Made by a program: the position numbers and the translations under genes
DNA from: Anaerosacchariphilus hominis
GTDB taxonomy: Bacteria; Bacillota; Clostridia; Lachnospirales; Lachnospiraceae
Assembly: GCF_014290175.1 (NCBI RefSeq)
Contig: NZ_JACOOR010000006.1
Span: forward strand, 62,001 to 126,000
DNA length: 64,000 nucleotides
Reading direction: 5' to 3'
Shown: one piece after another, positions 44,064-54,118 of the stretch
Layout of the letters: every line of letters begins with the position of its first letter
How positions within the stretch are numbered: position 1 is the stretch's first letter
Notes under the pieces: model-generated
What the model saw: only the letters and a program-made list of their open reading frames with translations
Databases searched by the model: none
What the model was told of the DNA's origin: nothing

Positions 44064-45872
44064 TTATCCGTCGTTTCCGGTCTCTTCCACCGAAAAATCA
44101 TAGACCTCAAAGTTCATATTGCCGTAGGACAGGGTATCCACCAGGGTTCTTCCCAGGTACCGCTCCCCGTACCGGCTTTCAAAATAGCGATCCATATACC
44201 GCAGATTCACATTTTCCAGAGAAATCACATAGACATTATCCTTCTCTACGATATCCGATTTGGGATCCGTGATGGCAAGTTTGGCGCATTTCTCGTTCTC
44301 CAGCGGGGAGAAGGTATGCCAGCCGCCCACGGAAAGCAGATTGCTGAAGGCGAAATTCCGCTTCACCGTAAAGTTATCTGTGTAAGTCTCGATGGAAAAG
44401 GTGGTCATAAAATATACATTTTCCGGGTGCTCCGCCATGTAACGGTTCACATCCAGGAATTCCAGATTATAGTCCCGGCGGCCCGTATTATAGCTCTGCA
44501 CCGACTGCCAGGTGCTCCGGGCCGTCAGGGCCAGAAGGCCCAGCACCCCCAGGGTCAGTGCCGCCCGGCAGAGGCCGTCCCATTGGGTTTTACTCTCCTC
44601 CGCGTCTCCAAGGATACGCAGACTCACCGCCGCCATCAGCAGGAAAGCCAGCAGATACAGCACGAAGCCCACCCGCTCCAGAAGCCGGTCCCGGTAGCCC
44701 AGGTAGAACCAGTAAGCCCCCCAGAGTATCAGAAAGGACACGCACAGCCCCAGCTCCTTCCGGTTTCTTCTTCCGACGCAGAGCCCCAGAGTCAGGGCTA
44801 TCATGCAGAAGCAGAGGATATTGGCCGGATGATAGGTTTCTTTGGTAAAATGATCATAAATCTCCGGAAAAGCCGTAGCCAGCCGTTCCTTCAGGGGATG
44901 TGAGGCGATATAGACCTCCTTTTCATGCTCTGCCAGAGCCGCCATCTTCTCACTGTAGAGATCTTCCGCCAGATACAGGGAGTACCGCTGCAGATTTTCC
45001 GCTTCCTCCGGCGTGATCTGAAGTTCGTCGTAGATAGCCGGATCCGTCTCGTAGTTCTGGAGACCATAGTAGTCCATGATGGCTTCCCGGTCCGTATTAT
45101 ACTTCCGAAACTCTCTCCACTCCGGCGAACGGTAGGCAAAGGTCTCCACTGCCAGAATCAGAATCACCCCCGCCGCCAGAGAAAGGGGCACAAAAAGATG
45201 CCGCAGACGGAAGGGAAGCCTTACTTTTCCACATTTCCAGCTCTCTTTGGAGGCATATTTCCACAAAAAACACAGGGCAGCCGCCGGAACTGTGAGTAAA
45301 AACACATCGTCCCGGATAAGCAGGGACACCAGAATCAGAAAAACAGCCAGTCCCTCCTCCATCCGCGTCTGTCCATGATCCGCCTTTTCCGCCGTATAGA
45401 ACAGAAAGATTCCCGTTCCCCCGCAGATTCCGGCCGCCGTAGTCCACTGGAACGCCGATACGTGCTGGGTTCCCAGGGCTGTCATCAGAAGCAGTCCCGC
45501 CACGGTGTATATAATTTTCCACAAAATTCCTTTTTCAGAAACCAGCCCCCGGTACAGACAAAGGGCAAAGGACAGCAGAATCAGCCCGATCAGAATCAGG
45601 CCGTACCAGTCCAGGCCGGGCGCCATCCGGTAAAGTCCGCTGATGAAAAGTCCCAACAAATACTTTATATGAAGCAGATGGGCGTTGGGCGTCCCTGTAA
45701 TGACTCCTGCCGCCACGTTCCGCATGGCCACATCGTCGTTGATATCATAGATAAAGGGCACGGTCTGATAGATCAGCAGGAACCACAGCCCCGTCAGCAC
45801 AAAGGCCAGAACCAGAGCCGCCGCTGCCTGTATGCCTCTTCGATTGTTATTCTTTTCTCTGCTGCCATTCAT
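44064..45872 (-). CDS. Polytopic membrane protein, GT-C-like (paralogue A)
   Basis: 602 aa, about ten or more helices with a large external C-terminal domain (about 480-602). The first external loop is FIYDINDDVAMRNVAAGVIT, then GTPNAHLLHIKYLLG. The Asp-Asp pair matches GT-C first-loop acids. It is a tandem paralogue of the next gene (45920-47656). AGGAG lies 8 bases before the ATG. Confidence 0.72.
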   Translation of the reverse strand: MNGSREKNNNRRGIQAAAALVLAFVLTGLWFLLIYQTVPFIYDINDDVAMRNVAAGVITGTPNAHLLHIKYLLGLFISGLYRMAPGLDWYGLILIGLILLSFALCLYRGLVSEKGILWKIIYTVAGLLLMTALGTQHVSAFQWTTAAGICGGTGIFLFYTAEKADHGQTRMEEGLAVFLILVSLLIRDDVFLLTVPAAALCFLWKYASKESWKCGKVRLPFRLRHLFVPLSLAAGVILILAVETFAYRSPEWREFRKYNTDREAIMDYYGLQNYETDPAIYDELQITPEEAENLQRYSLYLAEDLYSEKMAALAEHEKEVYIASHPLKERLATAFPEIYDHFTKETYHPANILCFCMIALTLGLCVGRRNRKELGLCVSFLILWGAYWFYLGYRDRLLERVGFVLYLLAFLLMAAVSLRILGDAEESKTQWDGLCRAALTLGVLGLLALTARSTWQSVQSYNTGRRDYNLEFLDVNRYMAEHPENVYFMTTFSIETYTDNFTVKRNFAFSNLLSVGGWHTFSPLENEKCAKLAITDPKSDIVEKDNVYVISLENVNLRYMDRYFESRYGERYLGRTLVDTLSYGNMNFEVYDFSVEETGNDG

Positions 45873-45919
45873 TCCGTTCTCTCCTGTGTCTATGGATCCT
45901 CTATCTGCCGGTCCTCTAT

Positions 45920-47656
45920 CTACTTTTCTGCCACCTGATACAAGTAATACAACCTTCCGCCTGTCTCTCTGGTTTCCGCCAGTATCAGTTCCCGATCCGG
46001 GTACTTCCCTGTGAAATAAGACTCCAGGAAACCGGGATCCGCCACATCGCGCACCACCAGATAGGCATGCGGGTTCTCCAGAAGCGTCTGCTCCACGGAC
46101 TGGATATCAAGGGCCTCAAACCGCTCCGTATCCAGCGGAGAGGTGGTGTACCAGTCTCCCAGGGTCAGGCAGCGGTTCAGGCGGAAGTCTCCCTTCGCCG
46201 TCACAACCGCGCCGCCCACGGGCTCCGCCATATAGGTTTCGATAAAATACAGACTTTCTGTGTCTGCCTTACATTCATTCTTAAACTGCTGGAAGCTGGC
46301 GTCCATGGAAAGCTTCTCCCGGTTGCTCTGGATAGAATCCTTCCACTGCCAGAGCCCGGCTGCCATGAGAACCAGGCCCAGCGCTGCGCCGCTCCGGGCA
46401 AATACCTTCTTTTTCCGGCTCTCATCCGCCAGACCCTGCCACAGCTCCACGCAGAAGCCTGCTCCGCCGCCCAGGGTTACCAGGTGCATGGAGATGGCCA
46501 CCCGCTCGGGCAATCGTCCCAGGAAGCCCAGCGCCAGCCAGAGGAAGCCCTCTGCCGCCACGAAAAGCAGAATGGGAAGCAGACGCTCCTTTCGATGCCG
46601 CGCCGCCAGAAAAAGGGCCGCCGCCAGGACCAGAACTGCCGGGATACTGACGGTTCCGTAGGACAAATCCCTCATCTGCCCCGCCGTCAGAATCACGCCA
46701 TTCTTCAGCCGGGCTTTCATCCCCGTCTGCCGGCTGCTCTGAAGCTTCGCCTCGGCGCTTAAGCTTTCCATCCGCTCCGTGTCCATGCCGTCCACCAGAT
46801 ACAGGGCGTAGTGGCGCAGATTCCGCACCTCTGCATCACTTAAGCCCTCTTCTTCAAAGAAAACGGGATCCGCCTCATAGGAAGGCACCCCGTAATAATC
46901 ATACACATCCGAGCGGGCTGTCTGGAACTGCTGAAACTCAGCCCACTGCGTGCCACTGTAGGCTAGCTTCTCCGTCACAAACAGACCGCCCACGCAGGCA
47001 AAAACCAGCACAGGCAGGAGCATCTGGGGCCACGCAAACTGAAGATGTCCTCCCTGTCTCTTCACCGTCTTCCACAGAAAGCCGATCCCAAAGCCCGGAA
47101 GCGCCATAAAGAATACATCGTAACGGATGCCGTAGGTCAGCACCAGTAAAAGCCAGATCAGGATCTGTTCTGTGACTGACAGTGCTTTTTCTGTTCCCGC
47201 CGACAGGTACAGATATAAGGCCGCCGTAGCCAGGGCCGCCGCGCTGATGGTCCATTCAAACTGAGCCGCATGAAAGACCAGGGCCGTCAGGAACAGTCCC
47301 AGGGCGCAGACACTGTAGCAGAGCTTTGCCTTTTTGCTCCAGTCCGCCGCCAGCCCCCGGTACAGTACCGCTGCCAACGCCAGAAACAGGGCTCCCGCCA
47401 GAAAGAAGCCATACCAGTCTACCTGACTGTTTAAGAGATAGCACCGGCTGATGAGCCAGCCCAGCCCATACTGCATGAAGATCAGATGTCCGTCCGGCGT
47501 CCCCGTAAAGGCTCCGGAGGCGATATCCCGCATAATCACATCATCCGCAATGGCATAGACAAAGCCCATGGTCCGGTACACCAGAAATCCACAGATAAAC
47601 GCAAGAAGAACAGACGCCGCCAATGCTGCGCCTGTTCTCTTTTCCATACCTCTCAT
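45920..47656 (-). CDS. Polytopic membrane protein, GT-C-like (paralogue B)
   Basis: 578 aa. First loop FVYAIADDVIMRDIASGAFT followed by GTPDGHLIFMQYGLGWLIS, closely matching the corresponding part of paralogue A, then DWYGFFLAG as in A (DWYGLILIG). About eleven helices and a C-terminal external domain near 450-578. ATGA overlap with the preceding GT2 gene; GGGGAG lies 8 bases before that ATG. Confidence 0.72.
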   Translation of the reverse strand: MRGMEKRTGAALAASVLLAFICGFLVYRTMGFVYAIADDVIMRDIASGAFTGTPDGHLIFMQYGLGWLISRCYLLNSQVDWYGFFLAGALFLALAAVLYRGLAADWSKKAKLCYSVCALGLFLTALVFHAAQFEWTISAAALATAALYLYLSAGTEKALSVTEQILIWLLLVLTYGIRYDVFFMALPGFGIGFLWKTVKRQGGHLQFAWPQMLLPVLVFACVGGLFVTEKLAYSGTQWAEFQQFQTARSDVYDYYGVPSYEADPVFFEEEGLSDAEVRNLRHYALYLVDGMDTERMESLSAEAKLQSSRQTGMKARLKNGVILTAGQMRDLSYGTVSIPAVLVLAAALFLAARHRKERLLPILLFVAAEGFLWLALGFLGRLPERVAISMHLVTLGGGAGFCVELWQGLADESRKKKVFARSGAALGLVLMAAGLWQWKDSIQSNREKLSMDASFQQFKNECKADTESLYFIETYMAEPVGGAVVTAKGDFRLNRCLTLGDWYTTSPLDTERFEALDIQSVEQTLLENPHAYLVVRDVADPGFLESYFTGKYPDRELILAETRETGGRLYYLYQVAEK

Positions 47657-48609
47657 GCTCCACGCTCCCCGTCTTTCAGAAGCTCCTGATACCGCTCATG
47701 GGCCGCAATCAGCTGCATCTCGAAATCCTGCTTGTTCTTCTGCTCCATGCTTTGCAGTACCAGTCCCGCAAAAAGAGACTGCAAGGCTGCAATCAGTACA
47801 AAACCGCAGACAATCAGGGTCGGGAAACGGGGCACCAGTCCGGTCTGCCAGTATTCGGTCAGAATCGGAATCAGGAATGCCACCCCCAGCACTGCCAGGA
47901 TGGCTGACAGCAGGGAGAAAAAGCCCAGGGGCTTGTAATTTTTATAAAGATTCATGATACGGGTCAGCACCTTGAAGCCGTCGGAAAAGGTATTCAGCTT
48001 AGATACACTTCCTTCAGGACGATCCCGGTATTCGATGATCACGTGATCCACCTGCATGTGCTTGTCCGCCGCATGGATACTCATCTCGGTCTCGATCTCA
48101 AAACCGTGGGACAGCACCGGGAAGGTCTTCACAAACTGATAACTGAAGGCCCGGTATCCGGTCATGATATCCTGGATATTCGTATCAAAAAAGCGGTTGA
48201 TGCAGTTTTTCACAAAGGAATTTCCGAAATTATGAAAGGGACGCTTATTTTCCGTGTAATAGGTGGAAGAAAGCCGGTCGCCCACCACCATGTCGGACTG
48301 CTGCTCTACCACCTTTTTCACCATTTCCGGAGCCGCCTCCGCCGGATAGGTATCGTCGCCGTCCACCATCAGATACACTTCCGCGTCGATCTCCCGGAAC
48401 ATCCGCCGGATCACGTTACCCTTGCCCTGCTGATACTCATGACGTACCACTGCGCCGGCCTCCTGGGCCAGCTCCGCCGTTCCGTCTGTGGAATTATTGT
48501 CGTAGACATAGACCACTGCCTCCGGCAGAACCCGTCTGAAGTCCTCCACCACTTTTTTTACGGTTTTACTCTCATTATAGCAGGGAACCAGTACTGCTAT
48601 CTTGTCCAT
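47653..48609 (-). CDS. Polyprenyl-phosphate glycosyltransferase (DPMS-like GT2)
   Basis: 318 aa. IAVLVPCYNESKTVKKVVED and VYDNNSTDGT start the GT-A domain; YLMVDGDDTYPAEA is the metal site and IMTGYRAFSYQFVKTFP the acceptor motif of this class. Two C-terminal helices (about 232-255 and 268-292) precede a charged tail. It would make a lipid-monophosphate sugar that serves the GT-C-like proteins encoded just downstream. GGAGG precedes the ATG. Confidence 0.9.
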   Translation of the reverse strand: MDKIAVLVPCYNESKTVKKVVEDFRRVLPEAVVYVYDNNSTDGTAELAQEAGAVVRHEYQQGKGNVIRRMFREIDAEVYLMVDGDDTYPAEAAPEMVKKVVEQQSDMVVGDRLSSTYYTENKRPFHNFGNSFVKNCINRFFDTNIQDIMTGYRAFSYQFVKTFPVLSHGFEIETEMSIHAADKHMQVDHVIIEYRDRPEGSVSKLNTFSDGFKVLTRIMNLYKNYKPLGFFSLLSAILAVLGVAFLIPILTEYWQTGLVPRFPTLIVCGFVLIAALQSLFAGLVLQSMEQKNKQDFEMQLIAAHERYQELLKDGERGA

Positions 48610-48625
48610 AGCGACATCCTCCGTC

Positions 48626-50560
48626 TTATTTATCCATTTCTTCGCAGGCTGTAGACCTGTCTTTCTGCTCCATTCCGCTTTCCGGCTGTGTCTCCGGCCG
48701 TTTCTGTCTGTATACGCACCAGCCCAGGTACAACATCAGAGGCGCGCAGGCGATGAATGGATAATGATACCGCATCTTCACCACCGGTCCCAGCAGATTC
48801 GTCAGGAAATAGCCCGTAAAGGGGGCCATCACAATCAGCCTCTTCCACTGCCGTCCGTACAGCAGCAGCAGCATGATAAACAGCCACAGCCAGGTATAGA
48901 CGCCCAGATTAAACGTCGCGGCAATTACCGGAACTTTCTGGAAAGAAGCTTCATTTCCGATTTTTCTATAAAATTCTGAAAGGGCCGGAAGCCTGGACTC
49001 CATGGTCACGTCCACGTCCTCCCGGAACTCCTTGCAGTCATATTCAAAGTAATCCTTTCCCCGGTCGGTCTCCTCGATGGAGTTACCCGGATACCAGTAT
49101 CCGAAGGTTCCCGCCAGGAAAGAGTCGATGTACATTTTCTTGTGGGACATTCCCACACTGATCCAGGTCTTCAGGAACGGCATGGGATTCTCCGCGAATT
49201 CGCTTCCGTGGAAGTAAGCCTTCACCGGATCGGCGAACCGGGACATATAGCTATTCAGGCCCTCCTCGTCTATCATGGAAAGAATGCCCTCTTTCTGCTC
49301 CCCGGTCAGACCGCTCTGGTCCAGGTTATAAACCCGGGCAGCAGACTGCATCAGTACGCTGCACATCTCCCTGGCGTCGCCAGGCGTAATCCCCAGGGCG
49401 CTGTAGACCGGTCCGGTGTAAATGCCGTAGAGGCCCAGACAAATCACGCAGAGCAGTAACATCTTCTTCCAGTATCTGCGGAACGCCCACAGCAGGAAAG
49501 GAATACAGAATAAAAAGGTATGAAATCCGTTATTTCGGAAGGCAAATAAGAAAAAGACATTGACGCAGAAGAAAAGCTGTCTGCGCCGGGAGGCGAAAAA
49601 GACCTCCGGATATTCTGCCATCCGTAAAAGCTGTACCACAAACACCGCAAAGATCGCGGTAAAAATCGAATCCTTGGTGGCGCACAGGGCCATCAGGCTG
49701 TTTACGGGATGGAACCCCAGGAATAAAAGCGCGCCAATCCACAGCCATTTCGGCGCTTTTTTCTGCCGCAGGTACAGGCAGACGTCCGCATATAGCGCGG
49801 ACATGAGCACCATCTGAAGCAGGGAGTATAAAAGCGCTCCGGTCTGGTTGGAACCGGTCATGGCCCGTCCAAGCTCCCTCGTCAGCCACAGCATGGCTGT
49901 ATGAAGAACCGGATGGTGAGCCGTCCATACGTCATCGGCCACCGCCGCCAGCTGCCAGCCGCAGTCATAGGAGAAAATTCCCGGCCAGGAGGCCAGAAGT
50001 ACCGGAACCCAGGACAGGAACAGAGCCGCAAAGCAGAACCAGTAGAACTTTCGTACCGGGAAGCTGTAGGCGATGAAATAGGCCGTCGGGCCGTCTGCCT
50101 GGCTGATATGCGCGCCGGTCAGCTTTGTGGTGCTCTGCGCTGCCTTCCGCTCAGCCTTCCCCTGCTTTTCGCTACCCTTTTTCATGTTCTCCGGCAATCC
50201 CGCCAGCGTCCTTAACCCTGCGCTCACGCAGATGGTAAAAAACGGACTTAAGGCTGCAAAAGCCGGAAGCACCTGGGGATTCCAGATGGTATCCGTATAA
50301 TTCAGGGAAAACCCCCAGCTCGTTAACGCAGCGAACAGAACACCGCCCACCGCGCCATAGGCCAGAAGCCTTCCGTTTACCGGCTTTTTCAGAAACTGCG
50401 CGCCCACATAGGAAAACGCGCCGAACATCAGCACAGCCGTCACACTGTTGGACAGCATGGTACTCTCCCCGCGGATCTGATACAGAAAATTGATCCCGCA
50501 CAGGGCCAGAAAGGCCGCAAGCACCGCTATGCTGTTCCGTGTGATCTGCTGTTTTCTCAA
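48626..50560 (-). CDS. DUF6020-like polytopic membrane protein
   Basis: 644 aa, about thirteen helices. TTG start with GGGAG six bases upstream. An acidic external loop appears after the sixth helix (WPGIFSYDCGWQLAAVADDV, then TAHHPVLHTAMLWL), with KDSIFTAIFAVFVVQLL in a later helix pair and an external domain near 420-530. I recall this as the DUF6020 family, common in clostridial polysaccharide loci; GT-C-type activity is plausible but unproven. Confidence 0.78.
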   Translation of the reverse strand: MRKQQITRNSIAVLAAFLALCGINFLYQIRGESTMLSNSVTAVLMFGAFSYVGAQFLKKPVNGRLLAYGAVGGVLFAALTSWGFSLNYTDTIWNPQVLPAFAALSPFFTICVSAGLRTLAGLPENMKKGSEKQGKAERKAAQSTTKLTGAHISQADGPTAYFIAYSFPVRKFYWFCFAALFLSWVPVLLASWPGIFSYDCGWQLAAVADDVWTAHHPVLHTAMLWLTRELGRAMTGSNQTGALLYSLLQMVLMSALYADVCLYLRQKKAPKWLWIGALLFLGFHPVNSLMALCATKDSIFTAIFAVFVVQLLRMAEYPEVFFASRRRQLFFCVNVFFLFAFRNNGFHTFLFCIPFLLWAFRRYWKKMLLLCVICLGLYGIYTGPVYSALGITPGDAREMCSVLMQSAARVYNLDQSGLTGEQKEGILSMIDEEGLNSYMSRFADPVKAYFHGSEFAENPMPFLKTWISVGMSHKKMYIDSFLAGTFGYWYPGNSIEETDRGKDYFEYDCKEFREDVDVTMESRLPALSEFYRKIGNEASFQKVPVIAATFNLGVYTWLWLFIMLLLLYGRQWKRLIVMAPFTGYFLTNLLGPVVKMRYHYPFIACAPLMLYLGWCVYRQKRPETQPESGMEQKDRSTACEEMDK

Positions 50561-50578
50561 CGTAATCTCCCGATCCTT

Positions 50579-52558
50579 CTATTTAATCGTATAATCCGAA
50601 TAATCCAGTGAAAAGTTCGGGTTGAAATAGGGATCGCCCGCATCCAGATCCGCCTTCCACTTATTGCGGAACAGGTCTACCTCCTGCTGGAAGCGTTTCT
50701 GCTTCTCGCCCTCTTCCATACCACGGGTCTTGGACTCGTAATGGTACAGCTCCGCAAAGGGCGTAAATACATTCAGATATCCCGCGTGACGAAGTTTCAG
50801 GCAGAAATCCACATCATTGAAGGCTACCCGGAATTCTTCATCCAGGCCTCCCACCTCGTCGTACTGGGCGCGGCTGACCAGAAGGCAGGCACCGGTCACT
50901 GCCGTCACATCCTGGGCGTAGCACAGACGTCCCATATAACCCAGATGCATCTTGTCATCCTTATAATGGGTGTGTCCTGCCGCCCGGTGAGCGCCAAGAC
51001 CGATGACAATGCCTGCGTGCTGAATGGTATTGTCCGCATAGTAAAGCTTACCGCCGACTGCAGCCACATCCGGCCGCTGGGCGTACATCAGAAGCTCCTC
51101 CATCCAGTCTCTGGTGATGATCTTCATATCATTGTTCAGGAGCAGCACATACTTGCCGTTGGTAAAGCTTACGCCGAAATTGTTGATTTTGGCATAATTA
51201 AATTCGCCCTCGTACCTGACAATCCGAATCTTTGGATTGTGCTCCAGGGCCTTGTAGTAATCAAAAATTTCTTTTGTCTCGCTGTTATTCTCCACAATGA
51301 CAATCTCGTAATTCTCATAGGTGGACTTATTTACGATGGACTCCACGCAGCGGGACAGATCCTCCATATGATCCTTATTGGGGATCACGATGGAGATTAA
51401 CGGCCGCTCCAGAAGCGGATAACGAATCCGGAAAATAGTCGGGAACGCACGGGTACTCTCCACCTTTGCGTCCATGCCATATACGTCCATGATGTGATCA
51501 TGGACCGCACGCTTGGCTGCATCCACCGCGTAGGTTTTCGCATTGATATCCTGGGCCACGCTGGCCTTATGGGAACGCCAGTAATACAGGGCCTTCGGTA
51601 CATGATATACCAGCTTTGCCTTGGTAGTCAGACGGAGAATCATGTCGTGATCCTGGCTTCCGTCATACTGGCTCCGGAATACGCCGGTCTCGTCCAGCAG
51701 ATGTCTGGAAAATGCAGAAAAATGACAGATGTAGTTATTACCGCGCAGGTTGTCGATGGCGAAATCCGGCTTGAAATGCAGCACGATCATGTGGTCGATG
51801 CTGTCGCCCTCAAAGGTGATCTCATCGCAGTAGATGTAATCTGCATTTTTCTCATTGATGACCCTGGCGTACTCATAAAGTACAGCCGGATGCAGAATAT
51901 CGTCGTGATCCAGCAGGGCGATATAATCGCCGGTGGCCATCTTCAGGCACTCGTTGGTATTGCCGGAGATACCCTCGTTATGCTCCAGCACCTGATATTT
52001 GATACGCGGGTCCTTCTCTGCGTATTTCTTGCAGATCTCCCCCACATAAGCATGCTCGCTGTCGCTGCCGTCCGCCAGACACAGCTCCCAGTTCCGGTAA
52101 GTCTGGGCCTGCACGCAGTCCAGAAGCTCTGTCAGGAACTTCTCCGGCGTATTGTAAAGAGGCGTCAGAATACTGAACTTAATCATCCGGGGAAATACAG
52201 TCTCACGCTGGGCTTTCGCTTCCTCCGGACTCGGAAAACTGGCGGTGCCATGGCGTTTCATATTCTTACGCTCCTGAAGCTTACTGCGGACTTTCCGCAT
52301 AATGCCCGGGATAGAGCCATAGCGTGTCAGACGATCTCTGGTTTTCTCATAGAAATGAAGACCCTTCCGGAGGGGAATCGCCAGCTTCCAGGCAAAGCTG
52401 CCCTTGATACGGTCCAGCTTGAAATTCAGCTCCTCGATCTCCTTCTCAGACTCCTCGATTTTACTCACCAGAACCTCTGTTTTCTCCCGTTCTGCCTCGT
52501 AGAGTTTTTTGTAATCCATTTGTTCCTGATCCATATTTCGATCCATATTTTGCTCCAT
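50579..52558 (-). CDS. Two-domain GT2 glycosyltransferase
   Basis: 659 aa. A coiled coil (about 12-50) and a basic region (SFAWKLAIPLRKGLHFYEKT) are followed by GT2 domain 1 (about 125-370; FSILTPLYNTPEKFLTELLD, DYIALLDHDDILHPAV, SQDHDMILRL) and GT2 domain 2 (about 385-640; ISIVIPNKDHMEDLSRCVES, YVLLLNNDMKII, AFNDVDFCLKLRHAG). Both sites look intact, so it could add two residues of a repeating unit in turn. GAGG lies 6 bases before the ATG. Confidence 0.92.
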   Translation of the reverse strand: MEQNMDRNMDQEQMDYKKLYEAEREKTEVLVSKIEESEKEIEELNFKLDRIKGSFAWKLAIPLRKGLHFYEKTRDRLTRYGSIPGIMRKVRSKLQERKNMKRHGTASFPSPEEAKAQRETVFPRMIKFSILTPLYNTPEKFLTELLDCVQAQTYRNWELCLADGSDSEHAYVGEICKKYAEKDPRIKYQVLEHNEGISGNTNECLKMATGDYIALLDHDDILHPAVLYEYARVINEKNADYIYCDEITFEGDSIDHMIVLHFKPDFAIDNLRGNNYICHFSAFSRHLLDETGVFRSQYDGSQDHDMILRLTTKAKLVYHVPKALYYWRSHKASVAQDINAKTYAVDAAKRAVHDHIMDVYGMDAKVESTRAFPTIFRIRYPLLERPLISIVIPNKDHMEDLSRCVESIVNKSTYENYEIVIVENNSETKEIFDYYKALEHNPKIRIVRYEGEFNYAKINNFGVSFTNGKYVLLLNNDMKIITRDWMEELLMYAQRPDVAAVGGKLYYADNTIQHAGIVIGLGAHRAAGHTHYKDDKMHLGYMGRLCYAQDVTAVTGACLLVSRAQYDEVGGLDEEFRVAFNDVDFCLKLRHAGYLNVFTPFAELYHYESKTRGMEEGEKQKRFQQEVDLFRNKWKADLDAGDPYFNPNFSLDYSDYTIK

Positions 52559-52573
52559 AACTTTCCTCGTTGT

Positions 52574-53320
52574 CTACTCCTTCGCGTCCGGATCCTCGTA
52601 GGCGTCGCAGACTTCCTCTGCCTCGCCGATCATCCGCACATGTCCCCGGTCGATCCAGATGGCCTTGTTGCAAATTTCCTTCACCTGCTCGATGCTGTGG
52701 GACACGAAAAGTACAGTGGTATTGCGATCCATCATTTCCCGGATACGCTTTTTACATTTATTCTGGAACTGATAATCGCCCACGGACAAGATCTCGTCGA
52801 TGATCAGAATGTCCGCGTCTACAATGGTCGCGATGGAAAATCCAAGACGGGCCAGCATACCGGACGAAAAATTCTTAATAGGCACGTCCACGAAGCGCTC
52901 CAGGCCTGCAAAGGAAATAATATCGTCGAACCGCTCCTCCAGCATCTCCTGGGAATAGCCGATCAACGCCCCGTTCAGGAAGATATTTTCCCGGGCAGTC
53001 AGATCGTGGTCGAAGCCCGCTCCCAGCTCAATCATCGGCGCAATGGTTCCCGTGGTTTCCACCATTCCCTTGGTAGGCTTTAAAACGCCCGCTATGATCT
53101 TCAGCATGGTACTTTTACCGGAACCGTTCATACCGATCAGACCCACGGAATCGCCTTTACGAATCTCGAAGCTCACATCATTCAGCGCCCAGAACTCCTC
53201 ATAAAAGAGCTGATGCTTCAGCATCTTAATCACGTATTCCTTGATGCTGTCCACCTTTTCTCTGGAGAGGTTGAAGCACATGGATACGTCTTTGACTTCT
53301 ATGGCATTTTCTAACTTCAT
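52574..53320 (-). CDS. Polysaccharide ABC exporter, ATP-binding subunit
   Basis: 248 aa, Wzt/TagH/RfbE class. Walker A GMNGSGKSTMLKI near 62-74, signature FSSGMLARLGFS near 150, Walker B ADILIIDEILSVGD and switch His in VLFVSHS. It stops soon after the ATPase fold, so it lacks the C-terminal carbohydrate-binding domain seen in long Wzt proteins. Works with the permease encoded 9 bp upstream to export a finished lipid-linked glycan. Confidence 0.93.
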   Translation of the reverse strand: MKLENAIEVKDVSMCFNLSREKVDSIKEYVIKMLKHQLFYEEFWALNDVSFEIRKGDSVGLIGMNGSGKSTMLKIIAGVLKPTKGMVETTGTIAPMIELGAGFDHDLTARENIFLNGALIGYSQEMLEERFDDIISFAGLERFVDVPIKNFSSGMLARLGFSIATIVDADILIIDEILSVGDYQFQNKCKKRIREMMDRNTTVLFVSHSIEQVKEICNKAIWIDRGHVRMIGEAEEVCDAYEDPDAKE

Positions 53321-53329
53321 ACTGCTCTC

Positions 53330-54118
53330 CTATATCTTCAGAATAAACTTATCCTGGGACTTCTTAAATACCAGGGAACCAACGACCAACGCAATCACAC
53401 ACCATACGATACTCTGCACATGGAGAATCCAGGGCGCTGTCACACCGTCCAGCACCACCGCGCGGAAAATCTTGATAAAAGCGGTCAGCGGATTGGCATT
53501 GATGATAAAAACTGCCCACTTGGGCGCGCCGTCCAGGATAGACATGGGGTAAATGACCGGCGTCAGATACATCCAGGCCGTGGTTACCACGCTGTAAAGG
53601 TGCATCAGATCGCGAAAGCTTACTGCCGCCGCAGATAAAAACAGGCTCACGCCTGTGGAAAACAAAAGTACATATAAAAGCGGAAATACCGCCAGAAGCA
53701 CCGTAGGGGTTACCCGGGAACGGGTCACCACCATCACGATGACCAGCGCGATCATGGAGGACAGCAGGTTGACACCGCTGGACATGACCTTGGTAATCGG
53801 AAACAGATACTTGGGCACGTACACCTTTTTAATCAGCTCGCCGCTGTGGACGATGGAGCCCATGGCGATACTGGTCGATTCATTAAAGAAGTTAAAGATG
53901 ACCTGGCCGCACAGCAGATATACCGGGAAATTCTCCACATCTCCGTAACGGGAGAAGAAATAGGAAAATACAATAGACAGCACTGTCATCATCAGGAGAG
54001 GATTCAGCACCGTCCATAGAAGTCCCAGCACAGAGCGCCGATATTTGGTTTTGATGTCCCTCTTGACCAGCTGATCAATGAGGGCTCTGTATTTAACAAA
54101 GACACTAAGCAAGCTCAC
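53330..54118 (-). CDS. Polysaccharide ABC exporter, permease subunit
   Basis: 262 aa, ABC-2 type with six helices (Wzm/TagG class). The N-terminal amphipathic segment DQLVKRDIKTKYRRSVLGLL and WTVLNPLLMM are family signatures. GTG start with GGAT upstream, overlapping the preceding gene by 14 bp. Confidence 0.93.
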   Translation of the reverse strand: MSLLSVFVKYRALIDQLVKRDIKTKYRRSVLGLLWTVLNPLLMMTVLSIVFSYFFSRYGDVENFPVYLLCGQVIFNFFNESTSIAMGSIVHSGELIKKVYVPKYLFPITKVMSSGVNLLSSMIALVIVMVVTRSRVTPTVLLAVFPLLYVLLFSTGVSLFLSAAAVSFRDLMHLYSVVTTAWMYLTPVIYPMSILDGAPKWAVFIINANPLTAFIKIFRAVVLDGVTAPWILHVQSIVWCVIALVVGSLVFKKSQDKFILKI

